The notes beneath the pieces were generated by a model. The model was not told where the DNA came from. It searched no databases and was given only the letters and a program-made list of their open reading frames with translations. A stretch of 64,000 nucleotides of DNA from Cellvibrio zantedeschiae (GTDB lineage Bacteria; Pseudomonadota; Gammaproteobacteria; Pseudomonadales; Cellvibrionaceae), in the NCBI RefSeq assembly GCF_014652535.1, contig NZ_BMYZ01000001.1, positions 868,001 to 932,000 of the forward strand, given 5' to 3'. Positions 19,486-28,274 of the stretch are shown in pieces. Both the position numbers and the translations under genes were made by a program. Within the stretch, counting starts at the first letter, position 1. Each line of letters opens with the position of its first letter.

Positions 19486-20187
19486 ATGAGTCATCAACAA
19501 TTAAATCAACGGATTATTTTGGGCGGATTTATTATCGCTCTGGGCATTTTAGCACTCGTCGATAGACTAGGTATTTTCAGTATCGGAAGCATATTTCAAT
19601 TTTGGCCAACCGTTTTTGTAGTCGTTGGGTTGTTAAAAATTGCGGCGTCCAAAAGCCGTTCGAGTATTGCCACCGGGAGCATTTTTATTGCCATAGGTGT
19701 GGTGATGCAGTTGAACAATCTCGGGATTATCCATTTCAGTTGGCACGACTGGTGGCCGGTGATTCTAATTGGTGTGGGGATTTCCATCATATTTAAGGAT
19801 CATTCGCGCTCTAAGGATTCGTCAAAAACAATTTTAAGTGATGAAGAGCTTAAAAATACCAATTCTGTGCTTGATATCACCGCCATCATGGGCGGCAACG
19901 AAACCGTTAATAATTCGCCAGATTTTAAAGGTGGTGAATTAACGGCGATTATGGGCGGTGTTGAATTAGATTTGCGTGGCGCTTCCATTCAATCTGAAGC
20001 AGTGCTCAACCTGTGGGCCACCTGGGGTGGAATTGCGTTAAAAATTCCCGCTGATTGGGTTGTGGTCAACCGCTGTACAGCAATTATGGGCGGCATTGAA
20101 GATAAAAGTTTTGCATCGCCCGCAACAGCCAAGCGCTTGATTATTACGGGTACCGTGATTATGGGCGGTGTCGAAATAAAAAATTAA
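19486..20187 (+). CDS. LiaF-like membrane protein with IMGG repeats
   Basis: Start at 19486 with GAGG six bases upstream (233 residues); the open frame back to 19216 overlaps pyrC and is not coding. Four membrane segments fill residues 8-100 (LiaI/LiaF-type). The C-terminal soluble half shows four spaced copies of an (A/V)IMGG motif: TAIMGGNE, TAIMGGVE, TAIMGGIE and TVIMGGVE, as in the cell-wall-active antibiotic response domain of LiaF. In Bacillus, LiaF holds a sensor kinase in check. Here the next two genes encode a kinase and a regulator of the LytS/LytR type, so a similar sensing set is inferred, though in a Gram-negative and with a different kinase class. Confidence 0.82.
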   Translation: MSHQQLNQRIILGGFIIALGILALVDRLGIFSIGSIFQFWPTVFVVVGLLKIAASKSRSSIATGSIFIAIGVVMQLNNLGIIHFSWHDWWPVILIGVGISIIFKDHSRSKDSSKTILSDEELKNTNSVLDITAIMGGNETVNNSPDFKGGELTAIMGGVELDLRGASIQSEAVLNLWATWGGIALKIPADWVVVNRCTAIMGGIEDKSFASPATAKRLIITGTVIMGGVEIKN

Positions 20188-20226
20188 CAGGGACGATTCA
20201 ATAAACAAAACCAAAGTTGAATTGCT

Positions 20227-21282
20227 ATGTACCCAATATTATTTCAATTACGTTATTTGCCCTGGTACCTGTGTGCTTGGGCAATTGCCGGAGTCGCGCT
20301 GGCCTGGATTTTAGTCATTACCCAAGGCACAAATTGGAACGCGGCATTATTATTTTCAGTACCGGCCTTGTTGGTATACGGGTTTATGGCGACCTCGGCT
20401 TATTATATTTGTCGTTCATTGCCCTTGGCGAATCGTACTGCGCAGCGCGTCATATTTTCATTTTCCAGCGCGTCGCTGTTGTCAGCTTTCGTATGGTTAT
20501 GCCTGTGCCTTCTGTTTAATAATCTGGTAATTGCAATAGGTCTACAGGGTTTAGGTATTGCGATGACACCGCAATTAATTGCGGTATTGTTTAGCGTTGC
20601 TTGTCTTGCGTATTTAGTTTCGTTGTTAACGCATGATGTACTCATCGCCTTTGAAAATATCCGCGACGCAGAGCTTAAACGATCAGCCGCACAAGTGTTG
20701 GCGCGCGATGCGGAGCTGCAAGTACTGCGTAGCCAGATTAACCCGCATTTTTTATTCAATAGCCTGAACTCTATCAGTGCGCTTACAGCAATCGATGCAA
20801 GCGCAGCGCGTGCAATGATTATTGAGTTGGGCAGTTTTTTTAGAAAGTCGTTGGCATTGTCTTCAAATACGTACATTGCTTTAAGCGAAGAGTTGGCTCT
20901 GTGTGAGCATTATCTTGCGATAGAAAAAATTCGTTTTGATAATCGCCTGACGACAGATATTGCTATTGAGCCTGAATCACTTTCAGCAAAAGTTCCACCG
21001 ATGTTTTTGCAGCCTTTGGTCGAGAACGCCATCAAGCACGGTATTTGTAATTTAAGCGAAGGCGGTGTGGTATCCATTATGAGCGCGGTGCATGAAACCT
21101 GGTTGTATATGACGATTAGCAACCCGATTGACAGTCAGCCCTCCTCAGCGGCAGGTACAGGTACCGGGCTTAAAAATCTTAAAGCACGTTTGGAAAATTT
21201 GTACGGCGACAGGGTGCGCATGACCTGGCAAAAAAACCAGACAAGCTTTCGTGTGGAAATTATTATTCCACTAGATTTTTAA
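20227..21282 (+). CDS. LytS-type sensor histidine kinase (His_kinase family)
   Basis: 351 residues. Four to five membrane segments (about 10-140) are followed by the His_kinase domain, with SQINPHFLFNSLN and phospho-acceptor His174. An ATPase domain follows with PLVENAIKHG and GTGLKNLKARLENLYG. It is 39 bp after the LiaF-like gene and 70 bp before a LytTR regulator, so the three form an operon. The histidine lies in the compact NPHFLFN box of this class and not in a HisKA helix. The signal is probably read within the membrane or from the LiaF-like partner, as there is no large periplasmic domain. Confidence 0.9.
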   Translation: MYPILFQLRYLPWYLCAWAIAGVALAWILVITQGTNWNAALLFSVPALLVYGFMATSAYYICRSLPLANRTAQRVIFSFSSASLLSAFVWLCLCLLFNNLVIAIGLQGLGIAMTPQLIAVLFSVACLAYLVSLLTHDVLIAFENIRDAELKRSAAQVLARDAELQVLRSQINPHFLFNSLNSISALTAIDASAARAMIIELGSFFRKSLALSSNTYIALSEELALCEHYLAIEKIRFDNRLTTDIAIEPESLSAKVPPMFLQPLVENAIKHGICNLSEGGVVSIMSAVHETWLYMTISNPIDSQPSSAAGTGTGLKNLKARLENLYGDRVRMTWQKNQTSFRVEIIIPLDF

Positions 21283-21352
21283 GCACTTTAGAAATGGTCA
21301 CTGAATAAATGAGTTTTGATAAGCAGAAAAATTCACAAGGAATTTTATCGTT

Positions 21353-22078
21353 ATGACCTTGCAATTGTTAATCGTAGATGACGAACCACTTGCGCGCCGA
21401 TTGACGCGTGAATATTTGGCAAAGCATAGCGATATAAATATTATTGGTGAATGTGCCAACGGCGAAGATGCGGTAGAGGCAATTCTTAAACTCGAACCGG
21501 ATTTGATTCTGTTAGATATTCACATGCCGCGCTTAAGCGGTTTGGAAGTTTTGGAAATTACCGGCCGTAGCAATGGTGTGATTTTTACCACCGCCTATGA
21601 CCAGTACGCACTCAAGGCATTTGATTTGCACGCGGTGGATTATTTGCTTAAACCTTTTTCGCAAGAGCGCTTTGATGAAGCGATTGCGCGCGCAAAAACA
21701 TTGCAGGGAGTGCAGCACACCAATATTCCAGTGTTAATTGCCGAGACCAGGTTGGAGCGCATAGTAGTGCGTGATCGCGGTCAGGTGCAGATTATTCCGC
21801 TGGCTGATATTGATTATATTGAGGCCCAGGACGATTACATTAACATTTGCTGGCAGGGAAAGTCCGTCCTCAAAACCCAGAGTTTGTCGTCATTGGAAGC
21901 ACAATTAAATAGTCAGGAATTTGTGCGCATCCACCGTTCGTTCATAGTCAGGTTGTCAGCCATTAAAGGATTGGAGCGAATCAGTAAAGATGCTCAAGTG
22001 GCGGTTTTGCATAATGGAACCAAATTGCCAGTGAGCCGTACCGGGTATGAGCGCATCAAGCTTCACTTCGTTAATTAA
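21353..22078 (+). CDS. LytTR-family response regulator
   Basis: 241 residues. The receiver has Asp9/Asp10, phospho-acceptor Asp55 in LLDIHMPRLSG and the lysine of LLKPFS. The C-terminal LytTR DNA-binding domain (about 135-240) shows IIPLADIDYIEAQDDYINI and EFVRIHRSFIV, the core of this beta-type DNA binder. It is paired with the kinase upstream. AAGGAA lies about 11 bases before the ATG, a little far. The targets are unknown; the LiaF-like gene itself is an obvious candidate. Confidence 0.93.
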   Translation: MTLQLLIVDDEPLARRLTREYLAKHSDINIIGECANGEDAVEAILKLEPDLILLDIHMPRLSGLEVLEITGRSNGVIFTTAYDQYALKAFDLHAVDYLLKPFSQERFDEAIARAKTLQGVQHTNIPVLIAETRLERIVVRDRGQVQIIPLADIDYIEAQDDYINICWQGKSVLKTQSLSSLEAQLNSQEFVRIHRSFIVRLSAIKGLERISKDAQVAVLHNGTKLPVSRTGYERIKLHFVN

Positions 22079-22164
22079 ATAGGCGAGTGGGCAGAAGCTT
22101 CAGGCAGGTTTGGCTATACTCAAGCCGGGTTCGTTTTTCAGTTAATACTTTTTGGGTTTATGAC

Positions 22165-23238
22165 ATGTGGGTTAGTGCGCGTTATGGGGTTATTGCCGGG
22201 CTTTTGGTTGCACATGGGGCGAGCGCGCAAATGTATACGGCCGATATGACGTCGTCAGAGTGGAAGCTCGCATCCAATCCTTTCTCTTGCAGTTTGACCC
22301 ATACAATTCCCGTTTTTGGTAAAGCCATTTTTTCGCGCAAAGCTGGCGGAGCAGAAGCGTTTTATCTGGAATCCCAAGGTAAGGTTGTGTTTCCGGGGAG
22401 CGTTGCCGGTGCTGAAACCCTGCCGCCGCAATGGCGAAATGATCTTGTTCCTGTGCCTTTGGGGGCTTTTAAGGTTGAGGCGGGTAATCAGCCCATCAAG
22501 TTAACAACAGCACAGATTGCACCTGTTGTTGCACAGTTAACTGCGGGGGTGAATGTTATGTATTCATCCCAGCCAGTAGTAAGCGCATCTTCCAGCTCGT
22601 CGATTATGCGGGTGGTCTTGAATGCAAAAAATTTTGCAGCGGGCTTCAAAAGTTATCAGCAATGCATAGCGGATCTTATTCCCTACAGCTTTGCGCAAGT
22701 GGCGAGAACTTCTATTAATTACGCGGAAAAACCAGAGGGCTTAACGGCAGCTCAAAAGGCAGAGTTGGGCAAGGTCGCGCGTTATATCAAAGCTGATCCG
22801 AATGTGGTTGGTGTGTTTGTGGATGGCCACAGTGATAACTCTGGAGCACCTGAAGCAAACGAAGCCTTATCCAAACAGGAAGCTGAATGGGTAGCGGCTT
22901 ATTTGACGGAACAAGGTGTTGCAGCAACGAAAATTACCACCCGTTGGCATGGCGACAAGTTTGTTATTGCCGATAATAAAACCGCAGCCGGGCGCGCGCA
23001 AAACCGGCGCGTGACTGTGCGCCTGGAAGATGAAGCTGCACACAAAGAATTCATGAAAAAGGAAGAAGAGAAGCGCAAGGCCGATGAGAAAGCCAGCGCC
23101 GAAAAAGCAGCCGCTGAAAGTAAAATGGCTGCAACAAGCGCGGCTGCCAGTAGCAGCGCTTCAAGTAAAGCGAGAATGACCCCCGAAGAAATTAGCCGCA
23201 TGGTGGAACGCTACGATTTAAAAAATCCCAAACGTTAA
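22165..23238 (+). CDS. motY: MotY-type flagellar motor protein
   Basis: Start at 22165 (MWVSARYGVIAGLL, signal peptide to GASA, 357 residues); the frame begins earlier at 22087. The N-terminal MotY domain (about 22-165) includes FSCSLTHTIPVFGKAIFSRKAGG. An OmpA-like peptidoglycan-binding domain follows (about 200-310) with VDGHSDNSG and NRRVTVRL. The tail is a charged Lys/Glu/Ala region and then serine-rich. MotY forms part of the T-ring that holds stators in sodium- or proton-driven polar flagella. In Pseudomonas motY is divergent from pyrC, and the present order keeps that with three signalling genes in between. Confidence 0.92.
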   Translation: MWVSARYGVIAGLLVAHGASAQMYTADMTSSEWKLASNPFSCSLTHTIPVFGKAIFSRKAGGAEAFYLESQGKVVFPGSVAGAETLPPQWRNDLVPVPLGAFKVEAGNQPIKLTTAQIAPVVAQLTAGVNVMYSSQPVVSASSSSSIMRVVLNAKNFAAGFKSYQQCIADLIPYSFAQVARTSINYAEKPEGLTAAQKAELGKVARYIKADPNVVGVFVDGHSDNSGAPEANEALSKQEAEWVAAYLTEQGVAATKITTRWHGDKFVIADNKTAAGRAQNRRVTVRLEDEAAHKEFMKKEEEKRKADEKASAEKAAAESKMAATSAAASSSASSKARMTPEEISRMVERYDLKNPKR

Positions 23239-23436
23239 GCTGAACTTTTCCTGAATATTTACTTCCATCTTTTCCCTATCTAGCGGCGACCAGAATCTTT
23301 TTTTATAATCGCCGCGCGGCGCTAAAATTTTCCTGTGTCGCGGAATTTTTTCAAATCGCTTAGGTCTTATTCCCCGAGTTACAGGTTCCGGCATTGTCCT
23401 GAGAACCCTGCGGATATTGTCTTAACAGAGGTTATT

Positions 23437-24825
23437 ATGAAGAAATTTTTGTTGCGTACAGCAAGTTTGTTTTTGTTGTCAGTCAGCTTGGTGGTTGCTT
23501 CAGTTGAAGCTGCGCCCCTGCCAGATTTTAGCGAGTTAATTGAAAAAGCATCGCCAGCTGTGGTGAAAATTACAGCAGTAACTAAGGCAAAACAAACTCG
23601 CCAACTCCGCCAAATGCCCAATAATCAAATGCAGGATATTCCAGAAATATTCCGTGAGTTGTTGGAGCAACGCCAAATTCCGCAAAGGGAACATGGCTCT
23701 TTAGGTTCAGGCTTTATTATTTCAACTGATGGTTATGTGCTCACCAATAATCACGTGGTGAGTGAAGCCGATGAAATTAAAGTTATCCTCAGTGATGAGC
23801 GCGAGTTTGATGCAAAACTTATAGGTACTGATGATCGCACCGATATAGCTTTGTTAAAAATTGATGCTAAAAATCTGCCGCAATTAAGTTTGGCCAAAAA
23901 TGAAAAACTAAAAGTAGGGCAATGGGTTGTCGCCATTGGTTCACCTTTTGGTTTGGATTATTCTGCGAGTGCGGGCATCGTAAGTGCTATCGGCCGCAAC
24001 ATTCCGTCTGATCGCGGTTATGTGCAATTTATTCAAACCGACGTAGCCATCAACCCCGGTAATTCTGGCGGCCCCTTGTTCAATATGGATGGTGAAGTTG
24101 TAGGCATTAACTCGCAAATTTATACACCGTCCGGCGGCTCTGTAGGATTGTCTTTTGCAATTCCGTCATCAGTTGCGATTGATGTGGTGAGCCAATTGAA
24201 AGATAAGGGCCGTGTAGAGCGCGGTTGGCTCGGTGTAGTAATTGGCAGCGTGGATAAAGATCTGGCGAGCGCATATGGTTTGGATAAAGCGCAAGGCGCA
24301 ATTGTTTCTGAGGTTGCGCCTAAAGGCCCCGCTGAAAAAGCAGGCGTTAAAGTGGGCGACCTGATCGTGAAATTTAACGGTCAGGATGTTCACAGCCAAG
24401 CCGATTTGCCGCGTATCGTGGGTCAACTTGCGCCAGGTACCAAAGTGACCTTTGATGTTATCCGCAAAGGCAAACGCGAAACCTTGACTGGTGTGTTGGA
24501 GAAGTTAAAAGACGGCTCCGGTGAAACGGAAAAACCAAGTCTTTCCAACGAGCCCAAAACCACCAAAACAGACGCCTTAGGTTTAACTGTTGCGCCAGCA
24601 GGAGGCGCTGAAAAAGGCGTTCAGGTGTTGAGCGTACAGGAAGATAGCGCTGCACAACGTGCAGGTTTACAGCGGGGCGATGTGATTACCCAACTGGATT
24701 TCGTCGAGCTGGATTCAGTTGCCACTTACACCAGAGTAGTTGGCACAATTCCAAAAAATACCGCTAAAGCAATTCGCTTTGTTCGCAGCGGCACACCGAC
24801 TTTCCGTTCCATTACGATTAAATAA
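23437..24825 (+). CDS. Periplasmic Do-type serine endoprotease (DegP/MucD family)
   Basis: Start at 23437 with GAGG five bases upstream (462 residues); the longer frame from 23335 lacks support. Signal peptide to VEAA. The trypsin-like domain has His106 (TNNHVVSEAD), Asp136 (RTDIALL) and Ser210 (NPGNSGGPLFN). Two PDZ domains follow (about 260-350 and 370-460). A glutamine-rich insert at residues 50-85 corresponds to the L-loop of DegP. The protein degrades or refolds damaged envelope proteins. It stands alone, not within an algU-muc operon, so I leave the symbol open between degP and mucD. Confidence 0.95.
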   Translation: MKKFLLRTASLFLLSVSLVVASVEAAPLPDFSELIEKASPAVVKITAVTKAKQTRQLRQMPNNQMQDIPEIFRELLEQRQIPQREHGSLGSGFIISTDGYVLTNNHVVSEADEIKVILSDEREFDAKLIGTDDRTDIALLKIDAKNLPQLSLAKNEKLKVGQWVVAIGSPFGLDYSASAGIVSAIGRNIPSDRGYVQFIQTDVAINPGNSGGPLFNMDGEVVGINSQIYTPSGGSVGLSFAIPSSVAIDVVSQLKDKGRVERGWLGVVIGSVDKDLASAYGLDKAQGAIVSEVAPKGPAEKAGVKVGDLIVKFNGQDVHSQADLPRIVGQLAPGTKVTFDVIRKGKRETLTGVLEKLKDGSGETEKPSLSNEPKTTKTDALGLTVAPAGGAEKGVQVLSVQEDSAAQRAGLQRGDVITQLDFVELDSVATYTRVVGTIPKNTAKAIRFVRSGTPTFRSITIK

Positions 24826-24845
24826 GTGGGACTAAAATCGCCATT

Positions 24846-24875
24846 AAAAGGCCAGAGCCAAAACTCTGGCCTTTT
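24846..24875 (+). terminator. Intrinsic terminator of the Do protease gene
   Basis: AAAAGGCCAGAG / CTCTGGCCTTTTT stem with a 6-base loop and T-run, 20 bases after the stop codon. Confidence 0.9.
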
Positions 24876-24913
24876 TCGTTTATAGCCCAACAACTATCTG
24901 CGAATTCTCAGGC

Positions 24914-24919
24914 TATAAT
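24914..24919 (+). promoter_or_regulatory. Likely lpxL -10 box
   Basis: Perfect TATAAT, 30 bases before the lpxL ATG and just after the preceding terminator. No good -35 is seen at the right distance. The mRNA leader would be very short. Confidence 0.5.
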
Positions 24920-24948
24920 GGCCACCGTCTTAGTTGAACTTGATTATT

Positions 24949-25866
24949 ATGCAGCCACCTGTTTTTACTCGCGCTTTACTTGCACCACGCTACTGGCCTG
25001 CCTGGTTTGGTGTGGCGGTTTGGTTTCTGTTGGCGCAGCTTCCCTATCGCATTCAGTTTTATTTGCCGCACTTGTTAATTCCCTATCTCAAACGCAACAA
25101 AAAACGTTTGAACCAAGCGCAAACTAATTTGCGTTTATGTTTTCCTGAATTGAGCGATAAAGAGCGTGAAGATCTGCTTTACGAAACGCTTTATTCAACG
25201 GCTATGGCGATTTTTGAAACAGGTATCGCCTGGTTCTGGCCTAAATGGCGCTTGCGTCGTTTATTTAGTATTAGCGGTGTTGAACATGTTGAAGCAGCAT
25301 TAAAAGATGGGCAGGGCGCTTTGTTGTTAAGTATGCATTTCACTACGCTTGATATAGGTAGCGCAATGCTAGGGCTGTACGTGAATTACGATGGTATGTA
25401 CCGCCCACACCGCAATAAAGTTTACGATTATATGCAGAAAGTTCGCCGCGAAGCTTATGCGCCGGGCGGCACCGCTTTTAGTCGCGATAATGTGCGCGGA
25501 ATGATTAGCCGTTTGCGTCAGGGCCGTATGATTTGGTATGCGCCAGATCGCGATTTGGGTGAAAAAATCAGCGTGTTTGTTCCTTTCTTTGGTGTACAAA
25601 CGGCAACTGTAACAGCGACTGCGCAATTTGCTCGTTTGGGGCGCGCGAAAATAATTCCGTTTACGCAAAAACGCTTACCTAACGGCAAAGGTTATGAATT
25701 AATTATTCATCCACCCTTTGAAAATTATCCGACCGGTGACGAATATGAGGATGCCTTACGCGTAAGTAAATTTATGGAAGATGAAATCCGTAAAATTCCT
25801 GGCCAGTATTTTTGGGCGCAGCCGCGTTTCAAAACTCGCCCTGAAGGTGAGCCTCGCTTGTATTAA
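24949..25866 (+). CDS. lpxL: Lipid A biosynthesis lauroyltransferase (LpxL/HtrB family)
   Basis: 305 residues from the ATG at 24949, which aligns with the E. coli start (FTRALLAPRYWPAWFG against the family N-terminus). One N-terminal membrane anchor (about 18-36). The acyltransferase HX4D motif is His130 and Asp135 in SMHFTTLDIGS, and MIWYAPDRDLG and VPFFG further along are typical. It transfers a secondary acyl chain from acyl-ACP to Kdo2-lipid IV-A at the inner membrane. The gene ends 7 bp from the convergent CvpA-like gene without a terminator between them. Confidence 0.93.
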   Translation: MQPPVFTRALLAPRYWPAWFGVAVWFLLAQLPYRIQFYLPHLLIPYLKRNKKRLNQAQTNLRLCFPELSDKEREDLLYETLYSTAMAIFETGIAWFWPKWRLRRLFSISGVEHVEAALKDGQGALLLSMHFTTLDIGSAMLGLYVNYDGMYRPHRNKVYDYMQKVRREAYAPGGTAFSRDNVRGMISRLRQGRMIWYAPDRDLGEKISVFVPFFGVQTATVTATAQFARLGRAKIIPFTQKRLPNGKGYELIIHPPFENYPTGDEYEDALRVSKFMEDEIRKIPGQYFWAQPRFKTRPEGEPRLY

Positions 25867-25873
25867 ATCTTTT

Positions 25874-27115
25874 TCAATTTTTGATGGGCTTGTCGGAAAA
25901 ATGGACTTTCCCATCTGCATCTGTCCAGCGATAAAGTTTTTGTTCCGGAGCTTTATCGGTGTTCCCTTCCGCTGGATCTTCACTATTCGTTGTGCTGGTT
26001 TGTTTAACGCCATCAGTAATGTCTTCCACAACATAATGCGTGTTTGCAACAGGTGTTGGTGGCGGTAAGTTTTTAGTGGGGCGTTCAAGTGGTGCGGGAT
26101 TTGAATCACTGCTAAAAATAATTTCCGAAAGTTCGCGCATTTTCGGGTTCATCAAGAGCGGCAATTTGTTCGGTGAATTTAGTTGCGCTTGAAAAGCTTC
26201 GTCGCTCACTATGTTCAACACGCGGGGATCATTCTTCAAGGTTTCAACTTTTTGCCATGCCTGAATCATTTTTTCCGCAGCGGCTTGTTGGGAATCTGCA
26301 TCATTGCCGTCTTCCGATGCAATAATGGCCTGCATGTCGGGGTTTTGCATTAACGCTCGAAAATCGTTATTTTTCATCAGCGAGGCGGTATCGCCTTTGT
26401 TTAGTTCTGCCTGAAATTCGGGGTTGTTCATTAGCTCCCTGAAGTCGCCATTGTTTGTCATGTTTTGTACATGATTAAGCATGGCTTGTGGATCTTGCGT
26501 TAACGTTTTTGTGAGTTGGGTGGTGGCTTTGTCTGAGGTTATTACACTAACTGCGGTAGAGGCTGCGGTGCTCACTAATTTTTTCGCGGTGATGTCGATA
26601 AGAGTATCTTTGATGCTTTTTGTTGGTGCATCTTCCGCAACAACATATTTTTTAATGCTCTCGGCTTCTGCATCGGAAACTGATTTTTCCGAAGGCGCTT
26701 CTGCATTGGCGTTTGCGAATGTTTGGGTGTGTGGTTTGGAAATATCTATGAGGTAGACCGCCACTAAACCTATAACACTGCCAAAAATAATACCGAAAGC
26801 AGTACCGCCAATTTTTGAGCCGGTTTCCGTAAATTTATTATCAGGTACTAAACGGGCAAGGCTGTTTAATAACAACGTTACCAGCAAACTTGCCACTAAA
26901 AAAATGGTACAACCTGCAACTAAAAAAAGGATTAAACCATCCAGCCCGGTAAAAGCACGCAAAATATTGGCGAAAGGTTTGGTAAAGAAAATAGCGGCGG
27001 GGTAGGCAATTATGAAGCTCATTACTTTCGTAATGGCACCTACAAATCCCTTTTGGTAACCGCGCCAGGTAAAAAAAGCCAAAATGACTAAAAATACAAT
27101 GGTGGTTATGCTCAT
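25874..27115 (-). CDS. CvpA-family membrane protein fused to a C-terminal DUF4124 domain
   Basis: 413 residues. The N-terminal 135 residues are a CvpA domain with four membrane helices (TRGYQKGFVGA-like start; GGTAFGIIFGSVIGLVAVY). A low-complexity linker follows, then a helical part with repeated NPE/NPD-type turns (LMNNPEFQAEL, LMQNPDMQAI, LKNDPRVLNI, LLMNPKMREL), similar in rhythm to STI1-like repeats. The last 25 residues, LYRWTDADGKVHFSDKP, are the core of DUF4124, a periplasmic module. CvpA in E. coli affects colicin V production and envelope integrity and sits before purF; here it does not. The gene precedes nothing on its strand and follows the pterin-synthase-like gene by 29 bp, so the two may be one unit. 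Confidence 0.85.
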   Translation of the reverse strand: MSITTIVFLVILAFFTWRGYQKGFVGAITKVMSFIIAYPAAIFFTKPFANILRAFTGLDGLILFLVAGCTIFLVASLLVTLLLNSLARLVPDNKFTETGSKIGGTAFGIIFGSVIGLVAVYLIDISKPHTQTFANANAEAPSEKSVSDAEAESIKKYVVAEDAPTKSIKDTLIDITAKKLVSTAASTAVSVITSDKATTQLTKTLTQDPQAMLNHVQNMTNNGDFRELMNNPEFQAELNKGDTASLMKNNDFRALMQNPDMQAIIASEDGNDADSQQAAAEKMIQAWQKVETLKNDPRVLNIVSDEAFQAQLNSPNKLPLLMNPKMRELSEIIFSSDSNPAPLERPTKNLPPPTPVANTHYVVEDITDGVKQTSTTNSEDPAEGNTDKAPEQKLYRWTDADGKVHFSDKPIKN

Positions 27116-27144
27116 AAATGCATCCGTTTTATTTATTGGTTTTG

Positions 27145-27996
27145 TTAAAACTCAGCAATCGCGCCTTTATTAATACCTTCAAAAGCTTTTACGCGAATAA
27201 CAGAGTTGGGTCGCTCGGTTTTTGTTGCAAGGGCAAAGTGTTGGGCTATCAATTCCACAGTGCTGTCGGTATCAATTAAATAGCAGCAGCTTTGCGGAAT
27301 AGTAAGTTCAAATGGCCCTTGTTGGGAAACGTAAGCAAAATGATAGTAGGGTCTACCGCCATGTACAGGCGCTGATTGAATATCGGCGCGGGTGCCTATA
27401 TAAATGTCGCGCCAGCGCTCCGCCCAGGAGTGTTCAAGCTCTGCAGACTTAACACCATTTTCCCAAATATCTATACGTGATCTGTGCCCGTGCGCAATGC
27501 GCTGGCAATTGCCTAAATGCTTTTTCAAGCCGTGACTGTAATGGTAGCTGGCACCGCTAATATCTTCTTGCGTAAAGTTCAATTCCAGCTTGGCAACTGA
27601 TTCTGGAAAAAGGCTTTTTAATTGGGTTATACACCAGTCAGCTATGGATTCCGGGGTGAGTATCTCCGCATCAACCAGGGCAATCGCATCGCGTGGTGAG
27701 CGGGTTTTCAGAAACTGATCTGCAGCGCCGAATTGCCAGCGAATATCCAGGAAATCACCCTCATCGACAATGGTGATATTGGGCGAGCGAACGGGTACTG
27801 CCAGGCGATGGTCCAGCTCGGTATCCAACCAATGGCGCACTATTTTCTTTACTGTACCAAAGTCGCAAACCATTCCCTGCTCATCCAGCTCACCTTGTAG
27901 CCCGATATTGGCCAGATAGGTCTCGCCGAGCAGGCCACGTTCCGGGTCCAGAAAACTGAAATCTACATTCGTGAGGTTGTCGACAAAAAGCAGCAT
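27145..27996 (-). CDS. Tandem 6-pyruvoyl-tetrahydropterin synthase/QueD-like protein
   Basis: 283 residues with two T-fold-like halves. The first has GMVCDFGTVKKIVRHWLDTELDH, the typical DFxxVK and LDH zinc/substrate pattern. The second half begins around HYSHGLKKHLGNCQRIAHGH, with HGHRSRIDIW as its second histidine pair. The family includes QueD (queuosine precursor synthesis) and PTPS enzymes. This double-length form is probably an atypical member of unknown substrate. The start at 27996 lacks a strong ribosome site. It is divergent from the YfiR operon across a 278-bp spacer. Confidence 0.75.
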   Translation of the reverse strand: MLLFVDNLTNVDFSFLDPERGLLGETYLANIGLQGELDEQGMVCDFGTVKKIVRHWLDTELDHRLAVPVRSPNITIVDEGDFLDIRWQFGAADQFLKTRSPRDAIALVDAEILTPESIADWCITQLKSLFPESVAKLELNFTQEDISGASYHYSHGLKKHLGNCQRIAHGHRSRIDIWENGVKSAELEHSWAERWRDIYIGTRADIQSAPVHGGRPYYHFAYVSQQGPFELTIPQSCCYLIDTDSTVELIAQHFALATKTERPNSVIRVKAFEGINKGAIAEF

Positions 27997-28274
27997 GGCA
28001 ATATTCGCGGGGCAATGAAACGGGCGGCCATAATACCATTGATGGGGCAGTTTTGCGTTCCCGGGCAGCTATTGCCTGCTAGCCCGTGTAATAACAAATA
28101 TGGGAAATCTGGTCTATTCTCTTGTTTATAGAGCCGTTTATGAATCGTTTATAGAGTTGGCAGGATTTTCTTGCCAGTTGGGCTCAATATTTAAACGCAA
28201 TTCCTGAAAATGAGTTGTAAACAATAACAAGGAGGCGTGTTAAGACACGCTGAATAGTACCTGGCTAGGAGTAG
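27997..28274. promoter_or_regulatory. Divergent control region before the YfiR operon
   Basis: Three direct copies of GTTTAT start at 28124, 28136 and 28147; the first and third extend to GTTTATAGAG. The 11-12 base spacing places them on one face of the helix. Further on, GCGTGT-TAAG-ACACGC (28235-28250) forms a small hairpin close to the start of the operon. No clear sigma-70 boxes were assigned. Confidence 0.45.

Noticed and set aside
23437-24825. Naming the protease mucD from an algU-muc operon
   Set aside because: No sigma factor or anti-sigma genes are adjacent; the family alone does not separate MucD from DegP.
25874-27115. CvpA as part of a purine operon with purF
   Set aside because: No purF lies on either side, so the classical context does not apply.
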